Shown here: positions 26,002 to 35,225 of the stretch, one piece after another
Layout of the letters: every line of letters begins with the position of its first letter
Position numbering within the stretch: position 1 is the stretch's first letter
Assembly (NCBI GenBank): GCA_023382715.1
Contig: JAHDWP010000017.1
Coordinates: 17,772-68,759, forward strand
Direction: 5' to 3'
DNA from: Anaerolineae bacterium
Lineage (GTDB): Bacteria > Chloroflexota > Anaerolineae > Aggregatilineales > Aggregatilineaceae
Length of the DNA stretch: 50,988 nucleotides
Notes under the pieces: generated by a model
What the model saw: only the letters and a program-made list of their open reading frames with translations
Databases searched by the model: none
What the model was told of the DNA's origin: nothing
Program-made: the position numbers and the translations under genes

Positions 26002-26982
26002 ATGGCCGATAGACCAATTACCTACCGCGAGGCGCTGAGCAGCGCCCTGCGTGAAGAGATGCAGCGCGACGAGCGCGTGTTCATCATGGGCGAAGAAGTG
26101 GGCGTGTGGGGCGGCACCTACGCCGTGACGCGCGGCTTCCTCGACGAGTTCGGCGCCAGGCGCGTGCGCGATACGCCGATCTCCGAGATGGTCATCGCTG
26201 GCGCGGCGGTCGGGGCGGCGATGGCCGGCCTGCGCCCCATCGCCGAGATCATGACGATCAACTTCGCCTTCCTGGCCCTGGACGCCATCATCAACCACGC
26301 GGCCAAAGTGCGCTACATGTTCAACGGGCAGTTCACCGTCCCGCTGGTCATCCGCACGACGACCGGCGGCGGCAAGCAGCTTGGCGCGACGCACTCTCAC
26401 GCCCCGGAAGTGATCTTCGCTCATTTCCCCGGCCTGTATGTGGCCGTGCCCGGCACCGCCTACGACGCCAAGGGGATGCTCAAAGCGTCCATCCGCGACG
26501 ATAACCCGGTGCTCTTCGTCGAGCACAGCACCATGCTCCAGCGGCGCAGCCCCGTCCCCGACGACCCCGACTTCCTGCTGCCCATCGGCAAGAGCGACAT
26601 CAAGCGCAAAGGCTCGGACGTGACCATCGTCACCTACCAGAAGGGGCTGGAGCATTCGCTGGTCGCCGCCGAGGAGCTGGCCAAAGAAGGCATCGAGGCG
26701 GAGATCGTTGATCTGCGCTGGCTGCGCCCCCTCGACCTGGAGCCGGTCTTCGAGAGCTTCAAGAAGACCAATCGCTGCGTGGTCGTCGAAGAAAGCCTGC
26801 CCATGTTCAACGTGGGGGCCGAGGTCGCCGCGCAGATTCACGACGTGTGTTTTGACTGGATGGACGCGCCGGTCAAGCGCGTGGCGGCGATGGACATCCC
26901 GCTGCCCTATTCGCACGAGATCGAGCTGATGGCGCTGCCCAGCCCAGAGAAAATTATTCGGGCGGTTAAGGAGGTAGTCTGA
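26002..26982 (+). CDS. 2-oxoacid dehydrogenase E1 beta (pyruvate/acetoin type)
   Basis: A 326-residue E1beta subunit with the transketolase pyrimidine-binding and C-terminal domains. Signatures include FIMGEEVGVWGGTYAVTRGF, DTPISEMVIAGAAVGAAMAG, YMFNGQFTVPLVIRTTTGGG, PGTAYDAKGMLKASI and DLRWLRPLDLEPVFES. The conserved Glu in GEEVG is expected to activate the thiamine cofactor. The stop codon overlaps the E2 start by one base (TGATG), so the genes are translationally coupled. The enzyme acts in the cytoplasm as an alpha2beta2 tetramer bound to E2. Confidence 0.94.
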   Translation: MADRPITYREALSSALREEMQRDERVFIMGEEVGVWGGTYAVTRGFLDEFGARRVRDTPISEMVIAGAAVGAAMAGLRPIAEIMTINFAFLALDAIINHAAKVRYMFNGQFTVPLVIRTTTGGGKQLGATHSHAPEVIFAHFPGLYVAVPGTAYDAKGMLKASIRDDNPVLFVEHSTMLQRRSPVPDDPDFLLPIGKSDIKRKGSDVTIVTYQKGLEHSLVAAEELAKEGIEAEIVDLRWLRPLDLEPVFESFKKTNRCVVVEESLPMFNVGAEVAAQIHDVCFDWMDAPVKRVAAMDIPLPYSHEIELMALPSPEKIIRAVKEVV

Positions 26983-28304
26983 TGGCCGAACCCATCATCA
27001 TGCCCAAGCTCGGCTTCGACATGGCCGAGGGCACGCTCGTCAACTGGACGGTACAAACCGGCCAGGCGATCAAGAAAGGCGACGTGATCGCCGAGATCGA
27101 GACGGACAAGGCGACCATCGAGATCGAGACGACGGTCGAGGGCACCGTGCTGCAACTGCTGGCCGAGCCGGGCGATGTGGTCGCGGTTGGCGCGCCCATT
27201 GGCTATGTCGGCGCGGAAGGCGAGGCCCCGCCAGAGGGCGCCGCCCCCGCCAAAGCAGCGCCCGCCGCCGCTGCGGAAGACGCCGAGGAACCCGCTCCCG
27301 CCGCGCCGGTGCAGGCCGCCGAAGTCGCGCCCGTCGAAGCCGCCGAGACAGGCGGTGATGGCGTTCTCAAGATCAGCCCCATCGCCCGCCGCCTGGCCGA
27401 CGAGCGAGGCATTGATCCGCGCCACGTGCAGGGCACCGGCCCCGGCGGGCGCATCACCAAGAAGGACATCGAGGGCTTCGTGGTCGCGAAAGCGAAAGCG
27501 CCAGCGGCCCCTGTCGCGCCGAAGACGGCCCCCGCGGTCCCGGCGACCCCGCCCATCCCGCCCGAAGCGCCGCGCCCGACTATGCCCACCTTCACCGAGA
27601 TTCCCAGCGGGCCAGATGTCGAGGTCATCCCGCTCAGCCGCATCCGGGCGCGCATCGGCCAGCGGCTGGTCGAAAGCAAACAGTTCGTGCCGCACTTCTA
27701 CGTCACCAGCGAGATTGACATGGCGGCGGCCCTGGGGCTGCGCCAGCAGATCAACGCCAGCATCGCCGACGAGGCGGGCAGAATCACGGTCAACGACTTC
27801 ATCGTCAAGGCGACGGCCCTGGCCCTGCGCCGCTTCCCCAACCTCAACTCGCATTACTACGGCGACAAGCTGGTGCGCCACGCACGGATCAACATCGGCA
27901 TCGCCGTGTCGCTCGACAGCGGGCTGGTCAATGTCACTTCCTACGACGCCGACAAGGTGTCGCTGGGCACGATGGCCTACAATCACCGCGACATGATCAC
28001 CCGCGCCCGCGAAGGCAAAGTCAAGCCGCACGAGATCGAGGGCAGCACCTTCACGGTGAGCAACCTCGGCCTGTTCGATGTGGATCATTTCATCGCCATC
28101 ATCAACCCGCCAGAAGCGGGCATCCTGGCCATCGGCTCGGCCAAGAAGGTGCCCGTTGTGCTCGAAGACGGCACGCTTGGCGTCGGGACGCGGATGAAGG
28201 TCACGATCAGCGTGGATCACCGCGTCAGCGACGGGGTCGAGGCGGCGAGCTTCCTGCAGGTGTTCAAGGAGCTGCTCGAAAACCCGATGCGCCTGCTGAT
28301 CTAG
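26982..28304 (+). CDS. dihydrolipoamide acyltransferase (E2)
   Basis: A 440-residue E2. A single lipoyl domain occupies about residues 1-80 with the lipoylated Lys43 in EIETDKATIEIE. An Ala/Pro-rich linker (about 82-120) leads to the peripheral subunit-binding domain (KISPIARRLADERGIDPRHV to KKDIEGF), a second Pro/Ala linker, and the catalytic core ending with the HRVSDG motif that holds the active-site His and Asp. A strong AAGGAGGT site lies just before the ATG. It takes the acyl group from E1 and passes it to CoA. No E3 (lipoamide dehydrogenase) follows, so E3 must be encoded elsewhere. Confidence 0.95.
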   Translation: MAEPIIMPKLGFDMAEGTLVNWTVQTGQAIKKGDVIAEIETDKATIEIETTVEGTVLQLLAEPGDVVAVGAPIGYVGAEGEAPPEGAAPAKAAPAAAAEDAEEPAPAAPVQAAEVAPVEAAETGGDGVLKISPIARRLADERGIDPRHVQGTGPGGRITKKDIEGFVVAKAKAPAAPVAPKTAPAVPATPPIPPEAPRPTMPTFTEIPSGPDVEVIPLSRIRARIGQRLVESKQFVPHFYVTSEIDMAAALGLRQQINASIADEAGRITVNDFIVKATALALRRFPNLNSHYYGDKLVRHARINIGIAVSLDSGLVNVTSYDADKVSLGTMAYNHRDMITRAREGKVKPHEIEGSTFTVSNLGLFDVDHFIAIINPPEAGILAIGSAKKVPVVLEDGTLGVGTRMKVTISVDHRVSDGVEAASFLQVFKELLENPMRLLI

Positions 28305-28360
28305 CGGGGCGCACGCCGGGTCTTCCTGGTGCGATACAACAACCGCAAAAGGTACCGTTT

Positions 28361-28390
28361 GTAGGGGCGGGTTGGCCGATCTGCCCCTAC
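28361..28390. repeat. R2-like imperfect palindrome
   Basis: GTAGGGGC at 28361-28368 pairs with GCCCCTAC at 28383-28390, with a less symmetric centre (GGGTTGGCCGATCT). A diverged R2 member between the E2 gene and the URO-D-family gene. Confidence 0.65.
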
Positions 28391-28459
28391 ATGGCTTTAT
28401 CCTGCGCAGCGAGGCTGCGGGTGGAGTCGGCAAGACGATCATCCCAGGTCGGAGGTCCC

Positions 28460-29422
28460 ATGCAGCCGCGTGAACGCTTCATCGCCGCCCTCGAACGCCG
28501 TCCGCTGACCGGGCGCGTGCCCCACTTCGAGCTGGTTTTCTTCCTGACGATGGAAGCCTTCGGCAAGGTCCACCCGGAGCATCGCAGCTATCACCAGTGG
28601 CTGCAAATGGAGGAGCGCGAGCGCCAGCTTCACCGGGCGGACATGGCCGACCTGTACATCGCCACCGCCGAGCGCTTCGAGCACAGCGCCATCTTTCTGC
28701 ACCTCAACCCGGACACGCTCGACGAAACCTGCCGCCTGATTGACCTGGTGCGTGAGCGCAGCGGCGACCGCTACTTCCTCATGCTGCACGGCGACGCCAC
28801 GCTGGGCATCCCCGACGGGCACCAGATGGCCGAGTTCTGCCGCCGCCTGTACGAAGAACCCGCCGCGATCAAGGCCGAGGCCGAGGCGCGGCTGGCGGCG
28901 GCGTTGGAGCGGGCTGAGGGCCTGGCCCGGCATGGCGGTCTGGACGGCTTCGCCCTGTGCACCGACTACTGCTTCAACCGGGGGCCATTTCTCAGCCCGG
29001 CCCTCTTCAGCGAGTTCGTCACCCCCTACCTGGCCCGGCTGATCGCCGCCTACCGCGCGCTGGGCTTCTACACGATCAAGCACACCGACGGCAACATCAT
29101 GCCTATCCTCGATCAGCTACTGCAGGCGAATCCGCACGCCCTGCACTCGCTCGACCCGCAGGCGGGCGTGGACATCGCCGAGGTCAAGCGGCGCTGTGGG
29201 GCGCAGGTCTGCCTGATCGGCAACGTCAACTGCGGGCTGCTGGACACGGGCACCGACGCCGAAGTGATCGCCTCGACCAGCTATGCGCTGGAACACGGGA
29301 TGCCCGGCGGCGGCTACATCTTCTCCACGAGCAACTGTATTTACACCGGGATGCGCCTCAGCCGCTATGAGCTGATGCTCGACGTGTGGCGGCGCCAGGG
29401 GAACTATCCATCAGTATTTTGA
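28460..29422 (+). CDS. uroporphyrinogen decarboxylase family protein
   Basis: A 320-residue protein of the URO-D/MtaA superfamily (TIM barrel). The ATG at 28460 follows GGAGGT. It has the family opening MQPRERFIAALERRPLTGRV, then DGFALCTDYCFNRGPFLSP, YTIKHTDGNIMPILDQLL, HSLDPQAGVDIAEVKRR, GNVNCGLLDTGT and a late Ser/Cys segment FSTSNCIYTGMRLSRYELM. True HemE normally has conserved arginine and aspartate motifs near the N-terminus that are not evident here, so it is more likely one of the paralogues that act as corrinoid or other methyltransferases, or demethylases; substrate unknown. The neighbours give no further clue. Confidence 0.8.
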   Translation: MQPRERFIAALERRPLTGRVPHFELVFFLTMEAFGKVHPEHRSYHQWLQMEERERQLHRADMADLYIATAERFEHSAIFLHLNPDTLDETCRLIDLVRERSGDRYFLMLHGDATLGIPDGHQMAEFCRRLYEEPAAIKAEAEARLAAALERAEGLARHGGLDGFALCTDYCFNRGPFLSPALFSEFVTPYLARLIAAYRALGFYTIKHTDGNIMPILDQLLQANPHALHSLDPQAGVDIAEVKRRCGAQVCLIGNVNCGLLDTGTDAEVIASTSYALEHGMPGGGYIFSTSNCIYTGMRLSRYELMLDVWRRQGNYPSVF

Positions 29423-29469
29423 TATTTAATCACTATATTATTAAATTTATACAGATTTTCACGGAATCT

Positions 29470-29498
29470 TTGGCATTGCTTGTGAAATAATATACGAT
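29470..29498 (+). promoter_or_regulatory. putative promoter of the SDR gene
   Basis: TTGGCA (29470-29475) and TACGAT (29493-29498) are separated by 17 bases in an unusually AT-rich spacer upstream of the SDR gene. The pair lies about 100 bases before its start codon. Confidence 0.5.
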
Positions 29499-29598
29499 CT
29501 CACTGTGCGTTGAATCAGGGCTACGCCGCAATGCTCACCATGATCGCCCTGGCGAGGACGTTTGCGGCGCAGGTTTCACAGGACAAGGAGCAAACATC

Positions 29599-30372
29599 AT
29601 GACTCACAACGGAAAAGGTCTCCACGGTCTGCAAGATAAAGTGGCCATCGTCACCGGCGCAAGCTCCGGCATTGGCCGGGCGGTGGCGCTGGCGTTCGCC
29701 CGCGAGGGCGTCAAAGTTGCGGTGAGCGACGTGAACGTTGAGGGCGGCCAGGAAACCGTCCACCTGATCAAGGAGCAGGGCGGCGAAGCCGTCTTCATCA
29801 AGTGTGATGTGTCCAGCGCTGCCGAGGTCAAGGCGTTGGTGGATGGGACGGTGGCGGCCTTCGGGCGGCTGGACTTCGCCTGCAACAACGCCGGCATCGG
29901 CGGCGAGGCCAACCTGACCGCCGACTACTCCATCGAGGGATGGAACAAGGTTATTGGCGTCAACCTGACCGGCGTCTTCCTGGGCATGAAGTACCAGATT
30001 CCCGAAATGATCAAGCAGGGCGGCGGGGCCATCGTCAACATGGCCTCCATCCTGGGGCATGTCGGCTTCGCCACCGCGCCCGCCTACGTGAGCGCCAAGC
30101 ACGGCGTGCTCGGCCTGACCAAGAACGCGGCCATCGAATACGCCAAGCAGAACATCCGCGTGACGGCGGTTTGCCCGGCCTTCATTCACACGCCGATGGT
30201 GGACGACGGCCTGCCCGCCGAAGTCAAGGCGCAGCTTGAGTTGGCTCATCCCATCGGGCGCATGGGCAGCCCGGAAGAGATCGCTGAGCTGGTCGTCTTC
30301 CTGTGCTCGGACGGCGGGACGTTCATGACCGGCAACCCGATCCTGGTAGACGGCGGCTACGTCGCGCAGTAG
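29599..30372 (+). CDS. short-chain dehydrogenase/reductase (SDR)
   Basis: A 257-residue classical SDR. The dinucleotide-binding loop TGASSGIG lies at 19-26, the Asp after strand 2 (VSDVNVEGG) suggests NAD(H) preference, and NNAGIG is at 96-101. The catalytic Ser150, Tyr163 and Lys167 (YVSAK) are all present. The C-terminus DGGYVAQ is typical of sugar/cyclitol or cyclic alcohol dehydrogenases of this group, but the substrate is not determined. An AAGGAG site precedes the ATG at 29599. It stands alone between a URO-D-family gene and the convergent glpC. Confidence 0.94.
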   Translation: MTHNGKGLHGLQDKVAIVTGASSGIGRAVALAFAREGVKVAVSDVNVEGGQETVHLIKEQGGEAVFIKCDVSSAAEVKALVDGTVAAFGRLDFACNNAGIGGEANLTADYSIEGWNKVIGVNLTGVFLGMKYQIPEMIKQGGGAIVNMASILGHVGFATAPAYVSAKHGVLGLTKNAAIEYAKQNIRVTAVCPAFIHTPMVDDGLPAEVKAQLELAHPIGRMGSPEEIAELVVFLCSDGGTFMTGNPILVDGGYVAQ

Positions 30373-30386
30373 GGGATGCTTAGAGC

Positions 30387-30420
30387 AGACTTCCGAAGTT
30401 TCCGAAAACTTCGGAAGTCT
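30387..30420. repeat. R1 hairpin repeat, intact copy
   Basis: AGACTTCCGAAGTTT (30387-30401), loop CCGA, exact complementary arm (30406-30420). It lies in the short gap between the convergent SDR and glpC genes, next to an R2 palindrome. Confidence 0.92.
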
Positions 30421-30443
30421 GTCCTTCGAGCGCTCGCACATCA

Positions 30444-30479
30444 CACGCGGGGGCGTATTGCGCAATACGCCCCCGCGTG
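30444..30479. repeat. R2 perfect palindrome
   Basis: A 36-base perfect palindrome with 18-base arms and no loop: outer CACGC/GCGTG, core GGGGGCGTATTGC and its complement. It lies between convergent genes, so it could terminate transcripts from both sides, but there is no T-run. Confidence 0.92.
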
Positions 30480-30514
30480 ACAGATCGCGCACGTACCCTG
30501 CATCACCGGCGCAG

Positions 30515-31828
30515 CTACAGCCCGCCCACCGCGGCGTGCGCGGCTGTGCCCGCCCGCAGCGGCGGCGTGTAGCGATCCACCGTCAGGCCGTAGGCCAGCG
30601 CCACCAGCTCAACCGGGTGGACGGTTTTCGCCCCGGTCAGCGAGGTGATCTGCCAGCGGCACGTCTCGGTGTCGCAGACGACCAGCCTGGCCCCTGCCGC
30701 GCTCACCTGCTCGGCGATGGGCCGGCCCACCGCCTCGGCGATCTCGCGCTTCTCCGCCTTGTAGCCATACGTCCCGGCGATGCCGCAGCAGTCGGCGTCA
30801 ATCTCCCAGCAGCGCAAGCCCGGAATCAGGTCGAGCACGTCCAGCGCCGGGCGGCCCATGCCGTGCGCCTTGAGCTGGCACGGCGCGTGATAGGGCAGCT
30901 CCGCCTCAATCGGCTGGAAGTCGCGCGGCAGGCGGCCTTCGTGATCCAGCCGGGCCAGGAACTCCATGAAGTCATAGGTGTTGGCCGCGACCAGCAGCGC
31001 GTCCTCGTCGTCCAGGCCCAGCACGTGCTGATAGTCGCCCTTGATCGCGGTGATGCAACTGGCTGACGTGCCGACGATGGGGATGCCCCGCCGCGCGTAC
31101 TCGACCAGCGACTCGATGTTGGTGCGCGCGTAGCGCCGCGCCGCCTTGAAGTCACCGTTGGACTGGGCGGGCAGCCCGCAGCACGTCTGCGGCGGGATCT
31201 CCACGTGCAGCCCGATGTGCTCCAGCACGGCCACGGCCAGCTTGCCGATATGCGGCTCGTAGGTGTTGGTCGAGCAGCCGTGGAAGTAGACCACGCGCTG
31301 CGCGTCGGGGGCGGACTGCGGGCGCGGGCGGCGCTTGATCTCGCGCTTCCACCAGCCGCGGAAGGTGTAGCCGGCCCAGCCGGGCAGCGGCCCGCGCGCC
31401 GAGACCTTGAACGTCTTCTCGACGATCAGGCGCAGCCAGCGATTGCCCACGCCGAAGTTGGCCAGCGGCGCGAAGGGCGTCCCCAGGCGGCCCCAAAGTT
31501 CGTTGCGGCTGAGGAACCAGTTGCGCGGCGACATGCCGTGCGTCTGGGTCATGACCGCCTTGGCCTGCGTGTTGATCTCCATGACTCGCACGCCGTGCGG
31601 GCAGACCTGTGTGCAGATGCCGCAGCCGGAGCAGTAGTCAATCGAGTGATCGGGCGACGGCTCGCCGGGCAGCCGCAGGCGCTGCGCCTGTGGCCCGACC
31701 GTCTTGGGGCCGGGGAAGAGCGGCGTCACCGGCGCGACGGGACAGGCCGACGTGCAGATATTACATTTCAGGCAGTGATCCGCCGTGAAGGGAGTCAGGT
31801 CAATGAGGGTGGTTGAATGGTCAGTCAT
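30515..31828 (-). CDS. glpC: anaerobic glycerol-3-phosphate dehydrogenase, Fe-S subunit C
   Basis: A 437-residue protein with two [4Fe-4S] ferredoxin motifs near the N-terminus (CLKCNICTSACPVAP and CSGCGICTQVCPHG) and two CCG-type heterodisulfide-reductase-like domains (CCGLPAQSNGDF and CCGIAGTYG). This is the GlpC layout: it links the GlpAB flavoprotein pair to the membrane and the quinone pool. Length is about 40 residues more than E. coli GlpC. It follows glpA and glpB on the same strand, separated from glpB by 117 bases that contain an R1 repeat, so its expression may be uncoupled from theirs. Confidence 0.92.
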   Translation of the reverse strand: MTDHSTTLIDLTPFTADHCLKCNICTSACPVAPVTPLFPGPKTVGPQAQRLRLPGEPSPDHSIDYCSGCGICTQVCPHGVRVMEINTQAKAVMTQTHGMSPRNWFLSRNELWGRLGTPFAPLANFGVGNRWLRLIVEKTFKVSARGPLPGWAGYTFRGWWKREIKRRPRPQSAPDAQRVVYFHGCSTNTYEPHIGKLAVAVLEHIGLHVEIPPQTCCGLPAQSNGDFKAARRYARTNIESLVEYARRGIPIVGTSASCITAIKGDYQHVLGLDDEDALLVAANTYDFMEFLARLDHEGRLPRDFQPIEAELPYHAPCQLKAHGMGRPALDVLDLIPGLRCWEIDADCCGIAGTYGYKAEKREIAEAVGRPIAEQVSAAGARLVVCDTETCRWQITSLTGAKTVHPVELVALAYGLTVDRYTPPLRAGTAAHAAVGGL

Positions 31829-31904
31829 GATGATCCGTACTCAACACAGTCGCTTGAAAACAGGATATAGGTGAAGTCACCGCCTCAAGTGTGCGTTTCG
31901 CCTA

Positions 31905-31937
31905 AGACTTCCGAAGTCTGCCAGACTTCGGAAGTCT
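31905..31937. repeat. R1 hairpin repeat with compensatory change
   Basis: AGACTTCCGAAGTCT (31905-31919), loop GCC, complementary arm (31923-31937). Relative to other copies, a T-to-C change near the end of the left arm is matched by A-to-G in the right arm, so the stem stays perfect. It lies between glpB and glpC inside the operon. Confidence 0.92.
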
Positions 31938-31945
31938 CCCCTCTC

Positions 31946-33262
31946 TCACGCCCGCGCCGCCAGCGCCGCGCTCACGGCCTTGTAGGCCGTCGCCAGGGCC
32001 ACACCTTCGGCGCAGCCATCGGTCAGCGGGTTGAAGCCCGCCAGCAGGTGCCCGGCGGCGAAGACGTTTTCCAGCACCGGCGCGCCGTCTCCGTCCAGCG
32101 GCTGCATCTGCGCGTTGACGCGCAGCCCCGTCTGCCCGTGGATGGCGTGCCCGCCCTCGGCGAGCAGTCGCCCCTGATACCAGTCTGCGCGCCCTTCGCT
32201 CGGCGGCCCGCTGACGGGGAAGCCGAAGATCGGCTCCCACAGGCGGCCCGCCTCATCGCTCTGGATGCCGCCATTGTACAGCCCGCCCGTCGCCAGGATG
32301 AAGGTGTCGGCGTAGAAGGGGTTAGCGTGACCCAGCGCGCCGACCTCAACCCCAGTGCAGCGCCCGTTCTCGACGTTGCCGCGCAACACCGCGTGCCCGA
32401 TCTGCACCCGCGCTCGCTGGCGCAGCAGCCAGCGGCGGATGCCATTGCTCAGCCGCGCCCCCGCTGGGCTGGGCGGCAGGGTGGGAATCTCGAAGACTGG
32501 GCAGCCGAGGCCCGCCTCGAACTCGCGCCGCACCTCGGCATGTCTCGCCATGCCCAGCACCGCCGGGAAGCCGACCCTGGCTGCGCCTTTGACCTGCGGC
32601 TGAACCTGGCGCAGCACCGCGCTGCGGAAAGCAGAGTCGTCGAAGCGGCGAGCGAGATCGGCGGGCCAGTCGTCCCACGATCCACGCTCGGCGGGCAGGC
32701 TCACCGTCAGCGGGCGCGCAGCGATGCCCTGCGCGCTCAGGTTGCCGGCGACCAGCGCCGGATAGAAGTCGCGCCAGCCGGCAAAGCCGACGATCAGCAG
32801 CGGCTCTTCAACCTCGGTGAGGTCGCCGGCGGCAATGCCCGCCGGGGCGAGCAGCGGCGTCTGAAGCGCGCCGAGCATGGTCGGCAGGCGCAGGTTGTGC
32901 CCATCCCTGGGGCGCATGGCGACCGGCTCGCCGATCTCTTCAGCAATGTCCTGCAGCAAGTCCAGCGCGCAGACCAGCGCATCCAGCCCGGCCAGAGCGT
33001 AAGGATGCTCCGGGTGCAGGGCCGCGTAGCCGCGCACTTCGGCAATCACGTCGTCGTCGGCGCGGTCGCATACGCTGATCCAGCCGGGGCTGACGATTTG
33101 CTGGCCCCAACCGGTGGCGATGAGGCGAACGCGCGCCCCGGCTTTGACCGCATAGACTGCCGCCAGCAGCCCGGACAGGCCCGCCCCGATGACGATCACA
33201 TCGCTGCCCCGGCCCTGGGTGGCGGCAATGGTGCAGCGGTTCACTTTGCGTTTCTCAGCCAT
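31946..33262 (-). CDS. glpB: anaerobic glycerol-3-phosphate dehydrogenase, subunit B
   Basis: A 438-residue flavoprotein. The ATG at 33262 lies 8 bases inside the end of glpA and begins close to the FAD-binding strand (SDVIVIGAGLSGLLAAVYAVKAG is residues about 20-42). Other GlpB features are FILATGGLYNGGIQSDE and VFAAGHLLAGFNPLTDGCAEGVA, which place the FAD near the C-terminal loop. It forms a complex with GlpA for the oxidation of sn-glycerol 3-phosphate to dihydroxyacetone phosphate. The overlap with glpA implies translational coupling. Confidence 0.9.
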   Translation of the reverse strand: MAEKRKVNRCTIAATQGRGSDVIVIGAGLSGLLAAVYAVKAGARVRLIATGWGQQIVSPGWISVCDRADDDVIAEVRGYAALHPEHPYALAGLDALVCALDLLQDIAEEIGEPVAMRPRDGHNLRLPTMLGALQTPLLAPAGIAAGDLTEVEEPLLIVGFAGWRDFYPALVAGNLSAQGIAARPLTVSLPAERGSWDDWPADLARRFDDSAFRSAVLRQVQPQVKGAARVGFPAVLGMARHAEVRREFEAGLGCPVFEIPTLPPSPAGARLSNGIRRWLLRQRARVQIGHAVLRGNVENGRCTGVEVGALGHANPFYADTFILATGGLYNGGIQSDEAGRLWEPIFGFPVSGPPSEGRADWYQGRLLAEGGHAIHGQTGLRVNAQMQPLDGDGAPVLENVFAAGHLLAGFNPLTDGCAEGVALATAYKAVSAALAARA

Positions 33263-34880
33263 GGGCGGCCTCCTCGCCCGGCGCAGCGGTCGTCGCCTGG
33301 GACACGCCTTCATCGGGCAGCCGGTCAAGGCCGAGCGTGCGCCGGTAGATCAACTCGTCAAGGTAAAGCTGGCGCAGTTGGTGGCCCCACAGCAAAGGCC
33401 GCACCCCGCGAAAGCGCTCGTCCACAAAAGCGCCCAGGGCCGCCGTCGCCTCGGCGCTAGCCTGGCCCCTGACCGCCTGCAGAATGCCCGCCGCGCGCAC
33501 GCCGCAAAAACCCGCCTGGCACGGTCCCATGCCCAGGCGCAGATCGCGGCGCAGGTCGTCCAGGGCCACCGGTTGCCCGCCATAGGCGGCGATGGCCGCC
33601 TCGAGCTGCGGGCGGGTGATCATCTCGCATTCGCAGATCAGGTCGCCGGGCATCTCGCCGTGCTCCAGCTTGTGCAGGCGGTGATCCAGCCGGTGATAGC
33701 GCCCGGCTGTGGCGGCGGGGATGGGCAGCGCTTCGTCGGCAGTGCTGCAGGGCGCGCTGATGCCAAGCTGCGCGCAAACGGCGTCCGCCGCTTTTTCGGC
33801 CATCAGGCGGCAGGTGGTCAGCTTGCCGCCGGTGACGGTCACCAGGCCGCGCACGCCATCCAGCACGGCGTGATCGAGCACGGAAAAGGTGCGCGCCACC
33901 TCGCGGCCCTGCGCCTCGTCGTGACCGGCCTGGGGTGGCTCGTAGAGCGGGCGCACGCCCGCCCAGGCGCGCAGCGCTCGCCCGTTGCGGATGCCCGGCA
34001 CGACGACATCGGCCTCGGCCAGAATCTTGCTCACCTCCCACGCTTCGACGCGGTAATCGTCCGGCGCGCTGGTGTGGACGGACGTGGTGCCCAGCACGCA
34101 GACTGTGCCCACCGGCACCAGGATGTCGCCGTCAGCAGCGGGGCGCAGCCGGTTGACGATGGTGTTGACCCAGCGCGTGTTCATGGCGATCATCGCGCCC
34201 CGGTCGAATTTCACGCTCACGTTCAGCCCGGCCAACTGCGCCACGGCGCCTGCCCAGGGGCCGGTCGCGTTGAGCACGCAGGCCGCGTGAACCGTGCGCG
34301 CCTCGCCGCTGCGCGTGTCTCGCAGCGTCGCGCCGACCACGGCGTCGCCTTCGCGCAGCAGCGCGGTCACCTGCTGATAAATCCAGGCGTCGCCGCCCAG
34401 ATCGCGCGCTGCCGCGACGAAGCCGTGGATCATGTCGAAGGAGTCCACCGATCCGTCCGGCACGCGGTAGACGGCGGTGATGTCGTGAGTCAGCGCGGGT
34501 TCTGCGGCGCGAGCCTGGGCCGCGCTCAGCGGCTCGGCGGGGATGCCCGCTTTGGCGCAGCCGTCCAGCCAGCGGGCGGGGAAGTCGGCGGGATCGGCGG
34601 GCGTGGCGACGAACAGCCCGCCCGTATCCTCCACAGCGAAGGGGACGATACGGCGCAGCACCCGGTTCTCGACGATGCACTCGCGGGCGGTCTCCAGGTC
34701 GCGCCCGGCGTAGCGCCCGCCGGAATGGAGCAGGCCGTGATAGCGCCCCGATGTCCCGGTCGTGAAGTCGAGCTGATCTACCAGCAGGGCGCGCACGCCG
34801 CGCCGCGCCAGGTCGTAGAGCGCCGCCGCGCCGGTCGCGCCGCCGCCGATGATCAGCACATCCACAGAGGTCGTGGTCAA
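33255..34880 (-). CDS. glpA: anaerobic glycerol-3-phosphate dehydrogenase, subunit A
   Basis: A 541-residue catalytic subunit, close to the E. coli length of 542. The N-terminal FAD motif is [20 protein letters not shown], followed by [17 protein letters not shown], and the chain continues through a DAO-type fold. The C-terminal part carries a BFD-like [2Fe-2S] domain ([15 protein letters not shown], then [17 protein letters not shown]). It oxidises sn-glycerol 3-phosphate with FAD and passes electrons to GlpB/GlpC and quinone. It is first in glpABC; glpK for the preceding kinase step is 3.2 kb away on the same strand, with unrelated genes between. Confidence 0.95.
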   Translation of the reverse strand: MTTTSVDVLIIGGGATGAAALYDLARRGVRALLVDQLDFTTGTSGRYHGLLHSGGRYAGRDLETARECIVENRVLRRIVPFAVEDTGGLFVATPADPADFPARWLDGCAKAGIPAEPLSAAQARAAEPALTHDITAVYRVPDGSVDSFDMIHGFVAAARDLGGDAWIYQQVTALLREGDAVVGATLRDTRSGEARTVHAACVLNATGPWAGAVAQLAGLNVSVKFDRGAMIAMNTRWVNTIVNRLRPAADGDILVPVGTVCVLGTTSVHTSAPDDYRVEAWEVSKILAEADVVVPGIRNGRALRAWAGVRPLYEPPQAGHDEAQGREVARTFSVLDHAVLDGVRGLVTVTGGKLTTCRLMAEKAADAVCAQLGISAPCSTADEALPIPAATAGRYHRLDHRLHKLEHGEMPGDLICECEMITRPQLEAAIAAYGGQPVALDDLRRDLRLGMGPCQAGFCGVRAAGILQAVRGQASAEATAALGAFVDERFRGVRPLLWGHQLRQLYLDELIYRRTLGLDRLPDEGVSQATTAAPGEEAAHG

Positions 34881-35039
34881 GGCAATTCTCCTACCCTGAC
34901 AAAAAATAAAACGCAGTCTGGTCGAAAGCTTAGCACGCCAGGCTGCGCTCTGTCAGTAACAACTATCACATTTTGCCGCGCAGAACGGGCCGAACAGGGG
35001 GGCGCGGCGCGGTTGAGTGGGGATGGCGCGGAATGCTCC

Positions 35040-35062
35040 GGGGCGCAGCAGCGCAGCGCCCC
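35040..35062. repeat. R4 GC-rich palindromic element
   Basis: GGGGCGCAGCAGCGCAGCGC is followed by CCC; the ends GGGGCG and CGCCCC are complementary. Related segments occur at 24587-24610 and, reversed, at 42422-42446, with weaker ones near 2160, 22816 and 40114. Confidence 0.7.
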
Positions 35063-35091
35063 GATGTGTGGCGTGCGAGCGCCCGAAGGGC

Positions 35092-35125
35092 AGACTTCCG
35101 AAGTTTGCGCAAACTTCGGAAGTCT
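35092..35125. repeat. R1 hairpin repeat, intact copy
   Basis: AGACTTCCGAAGTTT (35092-35106), loop GCGC, exact complementary arm (35111-35125). Located upstream of glpA and next to an R4 element. Confidence 0.92.
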
Positions 35126-35225
35126 AACGCAGCGCCAGGCCCCGCCCCCTAAGCATCCTCTCCGCAAGTCAGGGGAGGGGTCAGAATGAAGGGTCTGGCG
35201 CCCAGCGAGTCGCCGTCAGGCGCCG

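Larger units (their letters stand above)
34881..35225. other. intergenic region upstream of glpA
   Basis: A 345-base gap between sixA and glpA, both on the minus strand. It must contain the glpA promoter, but no clear consensus was found. It holds an R4 GC palindrome (35040-35062) and an intact R1 hairpin (35092-35125). No gene is seen. Confidence 0.6.

Noticed and set aside
25010-28304. Calling the dehydrogenase operon specifically acetoin dehydrogenase or pyruvate dehydrogenase
   Set aside because: The E1 and E2 sequences fit both, and no acoR, acetoin gene or E3 is nearby to decide.
28460-29422. HemE (true uroporphyrinogen decarboxylase)
   Set aside because: The expected N-terminal arginine/aspartate motifs are not evident and no other haem genes are near; the family-level name is safer.
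30387-30479. R1 and R2 palindromes as ordinary rho-independent terminators
   Set aside because: None of the intact copies is followed by a T-run, several lie upstream of genes or inside operons, and the same sequences recur with different neighbours. A termination role may exist but is not shown.
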